This document shows, in pieces, positions 12,368 through 16,339 of a DNA stretch of 16,339 bases. The position numbers and the translations under genes were made by a program. The stretch lies in assembly GCA_003505715.1 (NCBI GenBank), contig DNXU01000496.1, positions 437 through 16,775 of the forward strand, in the 5' to 3' direction. Position 1 is the first letter of the stretch; each line of letters opens with the position of its first letter. Origin of the DNA: Cyanobacteria bacterium UBA8803. Lineage in GTDB: Bacteria; Cyanobacteriota; Cyanobacteriia; Cyanobacteriales; Coleofasciculaceae. The notes under the pieces were generated by a model that did not search any database, was not told the origin of the DNA, and was given only the letters and a program-made list of their open reading frames with translations.

Positions 12368-15037
12368 ATGGATAACCTAGCTTTACAAGTATTGAGCGTT
12401 ACCAGCCTCTGGTTAGCAATAACTGGTTGGATAGCCAACGACCGCGTTGTTGCTCAAATTGTCCCTGATAACACCCTGCCAATTAATTCCCGCGTCACCT
12501 CTAACGGCAATACATTCATAATCGATAGTGGTACAGTAGCAGGGGATAACCTGTTCCACAGCTTTGCAGAATTTTCTATTCGTACTGGTACAGCAGGATT
12601 CTTCAATAACGCCACCAACATTACCAACATCATCAGCCGGGTTACGGGTAGCTCTATTTCCAACATTAACGGTGCGATCGCGGCTAATGGCAGTGCTAAT
12701 CTATTTCTAATTAATCCTAACGGTATTGTTTTTGGCCCCAATGCCCAGCTCAATCTGGGCGGTTCATTTATTGCCAGTACGGCTAAGGGCATTCAGTTAG
12801 CAGACGGTAGTATCTTTAGCGCTACAAACCCTATAGCTCCACCTTTACTTACCGTTAATGTTCCCATTGGTTTGCAGTTTGGTCTCAATTCTGCCCCTAT
12901 TATCAATCAATCTGTAGCTGGTAGTTTATTGACTGGAAACCCTCGTGTTGGCTTGGAAACTCCGGGTAAAACCTTGGTACTGGCAGGTGGTGACCTACTT
13001 TTCCAAGGAGGTAATCTAACCGCTTTCCAGGGACAGGTGGAACTGGGCAGCTTGCGTAGTTCTGGACTAGTCAGCCTGACTCCCACAGCAACTGGCTTGG
13101 CCTTGGGATATCAAGGTATAGAGAATTTTGGCACCATTGAGCTAACTGGTGGGGCGGCAGTTAATGCTAGCGGTTTAGGAGGTGGCGCAATTCGGGTACG
13201 GGGAGGGCAAGTTACCCTGACCGAGGGGTCAAGACTAGTTGCTGAAACCTTTGGTAATCTCAATGGTAGGGGTATTGATATCGAGGCACATCAGTTCAAG
13301 CTACAACAGGGAGCCTTTGTCTCTACATCTACCTTTAGTTCCGGTGTAGCGGGAAATATAAATATCCGCGCCGATAGGGTAGAAATGACGGGAACTAGCC
13401 CTTTAGAAACTGCGGGACAGCTATTAACTGCAACGTTTAATCCATTCAATGTCAGCAATGGCTTGTTTAGCTTGAGTTTGGGTAGTGGTGCATCGGGAAA
13501 TATCACGATTGATACGGGTCAGTTAATCGCACAAAATGGTGCCAATGTATTAACTACAACCTTCATCAATGGTGCTGGCGGCAATTTAACTTTGATAGTT
13601 TCGGAATTGGCAGAAATCAGCAATGGCTCTCTCTTGTATACGGGAACGGCGGGGTCTGCAAATTCGGGAAATTTGGCGATCGCAACTAACCAATTGCAGG
13701 TTCTCAACGGTACGCTGATCGGCACCAATCCAGGTAGCACAAGTACGGGATCTGGAGGCAACTTTACCATAACGGCTAATTCCGTGGAACTGAGAGGAAC
13801 TCCAGCCGGAGCGCCCCTTCCTAATGGTTTGTTCACGACTACGATCGGGGCGGGCGATGCGGGAGATCTCACCCTAGTTACGAGTCAGCTCATCCTTGCT
13901 GATGGCTCACAAATTTCGGCTTCTTCTGCGGCGATTACCGCTAGGCAATTGCTGGTGCGAGATGGTGCCCAGATCTCAGCTGCAACTGGGAGCGCGGGAT
14001 CAGCCGGAAATTTAAACATCAAGGCATCAGAGTTTTTAGAAGTTAGGGGTTTTGCGACTGAAGTGACTCCTACCGTAGAGTCAGTATCCTTTGGCGTTAT
14101 CGGTGATGGTATCTTGCCTAGTGCGATAGAGGCGAATACTAGTGGTCCGGGAGAGGCGGGGGACTTAAGAATTGAAACAGGAAGGTTAATTGTGCGGGAG
14201 GGAGCAGAAATCGGTGTCAGGGGTACAGCATCTGGGGCAGCGGGGAACCTGGAGGTGAAGGCTAACTCGATCGAGTTAGATAATCAAGGAGCGCTCAGTG
14301 CTGCCACCCTGGCAGGTGCGGGTGGAAATATTCGGCTAGAGGCGTCGAACATTATTCTGCGACACAACAGCCAGATCACCACTAATACAGGCAACACCAA
14401 TGGCGGTAATATCAGCATCGATACAGAAAATCTGGTAGCCGTTCCAGAGGAAGATAGCGATATCAGTGCCAATTCTCGTGACTCCCTTGGCGGTAATATA
14501 ACTGTCAATGCTACTGGCGGTATTTTTGGCATTCAGTTCCGCAGCCAAAAGACACCCTTAAGTGACATCACCGCCACTGGGGGAGATCCTGCCCTCAGTG
14601 GCAATGTCACCCTCAATACTCCTGGGGTTGACCCCTCTTCAGGATTGGTGAAATTACCAGATACCTTCACCGAGTCTAGCGATCGCATAATTGTCGGCTG
14701 TGCGGCGGCCCAAGGCAACTCCTTTACGGTTACCGGACGTGGTGGATTACCGGAAGATCCGACAGCGACGATCCGGGGTCAGACAGTTTGGCAAGATTTA
14801 CAAGATTTTTCATCAGATAGCGAAGGGGTAAATGCTACTTTTGAAAATACCCAAGGGTTAAGCATAGATCCGCAGGGCGATCAAACCACTAGGCAATCCT
14901 CTGCCATAGTAGAAGCCACAGGTTGGGTGATGGATGAGCAGGGGAATATCACGCTGGTTGCAGCCCTGCCAAAGGGAGCCACTTCAGCTTACCCATCAAA
15001 ACCGCCTGATTGCCAGCAATTATCAGACCGGACTTAA
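12368..15037 (+). CDS. Two-partner secretion exoprotein (TpsA-like) with hemagglutinin N-terminal domain
   Basis: An 889-residue secreted beta-helix protein. A hydrophobic signal-like segment (about 9-22) leads to a probable cleavage after VVA (about residue 29). The TPS domain then starts at 'IVPDNTLP', with the family motifs NPNGIVFGPNA (116-126) and LGGSFIAST (130-138). The middle (about 260-760) is a series of degenerate beta-helix repeats of the 'GSGGNxxI' and 'GAGDAGDLTL' kind. The C-terminal part, 'GCAAAQGNSF' then 'GRGGLPEDP' and 'VWQDLQ', is typical of cyanobacterial members; Cys near 778 and 882 could pair. Export normally needs a TpsB outer-membrane partner, and none is in the window. 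Role: adhesion or surface layer. The signal has no positive n-region at this ATG; reading upstream to a CTG at 12350 would add Lys and Arg residues. Confidence 0.88.
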   Translation: MDNLALQVLSVTSLWLAITGWIANDRVVAQIVPDNTLPINSRVTSNGNTFIIDSGTVAGDNLFHSFAEFSIRTGTAGFFNNATNITNIISRVTGSSISNINGAIAANGSANLFLINPNGIVFGPNAQLNLGGSFIASTAKGIQLADGSIFSATNPIAPPLLTVNVPIGLQFGLNSAPIINQSVAGSLLTGNPRVGLETPGKTLVLAGGDLLFQGGNLTAFQGQVELGSLRSSGLVSLTPTATGLALGYQGIENFGTIELTGGAAVNASGLGGGAIRVRGGQVTLTEGSRLVAETFGNLNGRGIDIEAHQFKLQQGAFVSTSTFSSGVAGNINIRADRVEMTGTSPLETAGQLLTATFNPFNVSNGLFSLSLGSGASGNITIDTGQLIAQNGANVLTTTFINGAGGNLTLIVSELAEISNGSLLYTGTAGSANSGNLAIATNQLQVLNGTLIGTNPGSTSTGSGGNFTITANSVELRGTPAGAPLPNGLFTTTIGAGDAGDLTLVTSQLILADGSQISASSAAITARQLLVRDGAQISAATGSAGSAGNLNIKASEFLEVRGFATEVTPTVESVSFGVIGDGILPSAIEANTSGPGEAGDLRIETGRLIVREGAEIGVRGTASGAAGNLEVKANSIELDNQGALSAATLAGAGGNIRLEASNIILRHNSQITTNTGNTNGGNISIDTENLVAVPEEDSDISANSRDSLGGNITVNATGGIFGIQFRSQKTPLSDITATGGDPALSGNVTLNTPGVDPSSGLVKLPDTFTESSDRIIVGCAAAQGNSFTVTGRGGLPEDPTATIRGQTVWQDLQDFSSDSEGVNATFENTQGLSIDPQGDQTTRQSSAIVEATGWVMDEQGNITLVAALPKGATSAYPSKPPDCQQLSDRT

Positions 15038-15046
15038 TATCCCACC

Positions 15047-15082
15047 TTCCGCACCCAGAGTGTGACACTTCTGAGTGCGGAA
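15047..15082. terminator. Hairpin after the TpsA-like gene
   Basis: TTCCGCACCCAGA (15047-15059) pairs with TCTGAGTGCGGAA (15070-15082) with one mismatch. An alternative inner pairing AGTGT/ACACT also exists. It begins 9 bases after the stop codon at 15035-15037. No T-run follows. It separates the exoprotein gene from the convergent Uma2 gene. Confidence 0.55.
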
Positions 15083-15132
15083 TGTGTGTTGCGTTATGCG
15101 GGAGCTAATACCGAGTTGCATTCAAAGCGATA

Positions 15133-16002
15133 TCAAACTTCATCCGGATTAATGCCCATTGCTCGTAAGCGAGCCGCGAGTTGCTCAGCTCGCTGCTGAG
15201 CTTCGGTAGCTTCTTGTTGAGCTTGTGCAACCTCTTGTTGAGCTTGTGCAACCTCTTGTTGAGCTTGAGCAGCCTCTTGTTGAGCTTGTGCAGCTTCTTG
15301 TTGAGCTTGTGCAGCTTCTTGTTGAGCTTGTGCAGCTTCTTGCTGAGCTTGAGCAGCTTCTTGTTGAGCTTGAGCAGCTTCTTCTTCAGGAGTCGCTAGC
15401 AAATTTCCTTCTAACGTAGCCCAACGCAGCCAAGTTGCCTGCACACCTTTATAGGAACCTTGCCACCGCACCAATGCTAAACCGATACACTGGCTCACCA
15501 ATCGACCTTGCTCATCCCAACTGATCGGTTGGTACACTCCATTTTGCAAGCTAAATCCAGCCCAATCTTCTGGATGAAACGGATCGTACCAAAAATATTC
15601 CGGCACTCTGACCCGATCTTGGTAAATTTGCTTCTTGTCAGTTTTATCTTTGCTGGCTGTACTCTCAGAAAGCAGTTCAATGACGACATCTGGTGCTTTG
15701 CCTTCATCCCAAACTACCCAACTAAGTCTTTCACCTTTGGGCACTCCCAACACCACAAATACATCAGGGCCTCGGAAGTCTTGATTTCTAATTTGAGCAG
15801 CACTGAAATACAGAAACATATTGCCGCCGACATAGCCATCCTCTCGCTGAGCCAACCAAGACAATAGAGTATCAATCAACATTTGCATTTGCAGAACATG
15901 TCGCTGAGTTTCCATCGGAATACCATCATCACAGGGTAGTTCATATTGGGTTGGCGGTAGAGTTAAAACAGCACCAGCAGATTCAGTAGTAGTTGTAGAC
16001 AT
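15133..16002 (-). CDS. Uma2 family (DUF820) putative nuclease with heptad-repeat coiled-coil tail
   Basis: A 289-residue protein of the Uma2/DUF820 family, greatly expanded in cyanobacteria and predicted to adopt a PD-(D/E)XK nuclease fold. Candidate active-site residues are Asp80 in FRGPDVFVV, Asp105 and Glu109 in PDVVIELLS, and Lys118/Lys120 in SKDKTDKK, followed by IYQ and VPEYFWYDP, all in family order. From about residue 205 the protein becomes a coiled coil of nine heptads: six EAAQAQQ, two EVAQAQQ and one EATEAQQ. It ends in a basic LAARLRAMGINPDEV tail. The tail is coded by a 21-bp tandem repeat. The start ATG (16000-16002) has no obvious ribosome-binding site. A paralogue with the same end lies just upstream (16236 onward). 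The biological role of the family is not established. Confidence 0.87.
   Translation of the reverse strand: MSTTTTESAGAVLTLPPTQYELPCDDGIPMETQRHVLQMQMLIDTLLSWLAQREDGYVGGNMFLYFSAAQIRNQDFRGPDVFVVLGVPKGERLSWVVWDEGKAPDVVIELLSESTASKDKTDKKQIYQDRVRVPEYFWYDPFHPEDWAGFSLQNGVYQPISWDEQGRLVSQCIGLALVRWQGSYKGVQATWLRWATLEGNLLATPEEEAAQAQQEAAQAQQEAAQAQQEAAQAQQEAAQAQQEAAQAQQEVAQAQQEVAQAQQEATEAQQRAEQLAARLRAMGINPDEV
15195..15385 (-). repeat. 21-bp tandem repeat coding Uma2 heptads, about nine units
   Basis: Units of the form TTGAGCTTGTGCAGCTTCT repeat every 21 bases, each encoding one coiled-coil heptad on the minus strand. The units are nearly identical at DNA level, so slippage or recombination can change their number without shifting the frame. 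Confidence 0.85.
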
Positions 16003-16155
16003 GATTTTTGGGTTTAGGTTATGGCGATCTACTTAACTTTAACGCCAAGAATCAGGCTAAAAGAGCGATGAAGGCAAAAAAAGATCCAGGGTTACTTGCT
16101 TAGGAATGCGATTTATGGTATGGCGGCAATCGGTCAAATGGCGCTGGCATTTAGT

Positions 16156-16186
16156 TGTAGAGACGTTCCACCCGAACGTCTCTACA
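16156..16186. terminator. 12-bp perfect hairpin between the two Uma2 genes
   Basis: TGTAGAGACGTT (16156-16167) pairs exactly with AACGTCTCTACA (16175-16186) across a 7-base loop. It lies about 50 bases beyond the stop of the upstream minus-strand Uma2 paralogue and before the promoter region of the next. This GTAGAGACGTT palindrome is a common cyanobacterial repeat type; terminator function is possible but unproven. Confidence 0.55.
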
Positions 16187-16235
16187 GTGTGAGCAATCAA
16201 ACGAATTTGAGCGGTTTACCTAAACGGAAGCGATA

Positions 16236-16339
16236 TCAAACTTCATCCGGATTAACTCCCATTGCTTTTAAGCGAGCGGCTAGTTGCTCAGCTCGCTGCT
16301 GAGCTTCGGTAGCCTCTTGTTGAGCTTGAGCAGCTTCTT
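16236..16339 (-). CDS. Second Uma2 family gene, 3' end only (runs off the window)
   Basis: Only the last 33 or so codons are inside the window, read on the minus strand to a TGA at 16236-16238. They encode EAAQAQQ, then EATEAQQRAEQLAARLKAMG and VNPDEV, which differs from the complete Uma2 protein at 15133-16002 by Arg to Lys and Ile to Val in the tail. Similarity continues about nine bases past the stop codon. It is therefore a tandem paralogue. In this copy the heptad before EATEAQQ is EAAQAQQ rather than EVAQAQQ, so the repeat blocks have diverged. Whether the gene is complete upstream cannot be seen. Confidence 0.85.
   Translation of the reverse strand, partial: EAAQAQQEATEAQQRAEQLAARLKAMGVNPDEV

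Noticed and set aside
15181..15419. Leucine-rich plus-strand frames opposite the Uma2 tail
   Set aside because: They are antisense readings of the 21-bp heptad repeat and have no independent coding evidence.

Overview
The window reads as cyanobacterial DNA. Nine copies of the HIP1 octamer GCGATCGC lie across it (832, 2224, 3469, 8723, 11060, 11818, 12674, 13676, 14679). It also carries families typical of filamentous cyanobacteria: a DUF2358 protein, Uma2-type (DUF820) nucleases with glutamine/alanine heptad tails, a hemagglutinin-type two-partner secreted exoprotein, and families of short palindromic and tandem repeats between genes. The sequence alone does not say whether this is chromosome or plasmid. 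No tRNA, rRNA, CRISPR array, transposase or replication gene was seen.

Region 1 (1-3518) holds a terminator-like hairpin and then a co-directional cluster: a small winged-helix-like protein, a membrane-flanked AAA/TniB/ExeA-like ATPase, a YdjM-family membrane protein, and a tiny GIY-YIG-like protein with an altered active site. Their close spacing suggests an operon, at least for the first three. A convergent gene (3545-4453, minus) encodes an unrecognised membrane protein with coiled-coil and proline-rich parts.

Region 2 (4454-8271) begins with a 0.65-kb non-coding stretch carrying stem-loops and a 31-bp tandem repeat. A large GH5 glycosidase follows, with a membrane anchor, a three-repeat proline linker and two CBM2 cellulose-binding modules. 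After it come two strong hairpins, a DUF2358 gene and a five-copy 32-bp minisatellite. A minus-strand aspartyl/asparaginyl beta-hydroxylase-like gene (8272-9069) converges on the minisatellite.

Region 3 (9405-12186) is a two-gene unit: a 75-residue HNH nuclease whose end overlaps the start of an 850-residue SF2 (DEAH) helicase-like protein with a long unrecognised C-terminal half. This nuclease-helicase pair is the best candidate here for an undescribed DNA-processing or defence system.

Region 4 (12368-16339) holds an orphan TpsA-like exoprotein with a hemagglutinin N-terminal domain, a Uma2 nuclease with nine heptad repeats on the minus strand, and the 3' end of a second, paralogous Uma2 gene that runs off the window. 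Function calls rest on motifs read by eye. Systems-level roles are inference.
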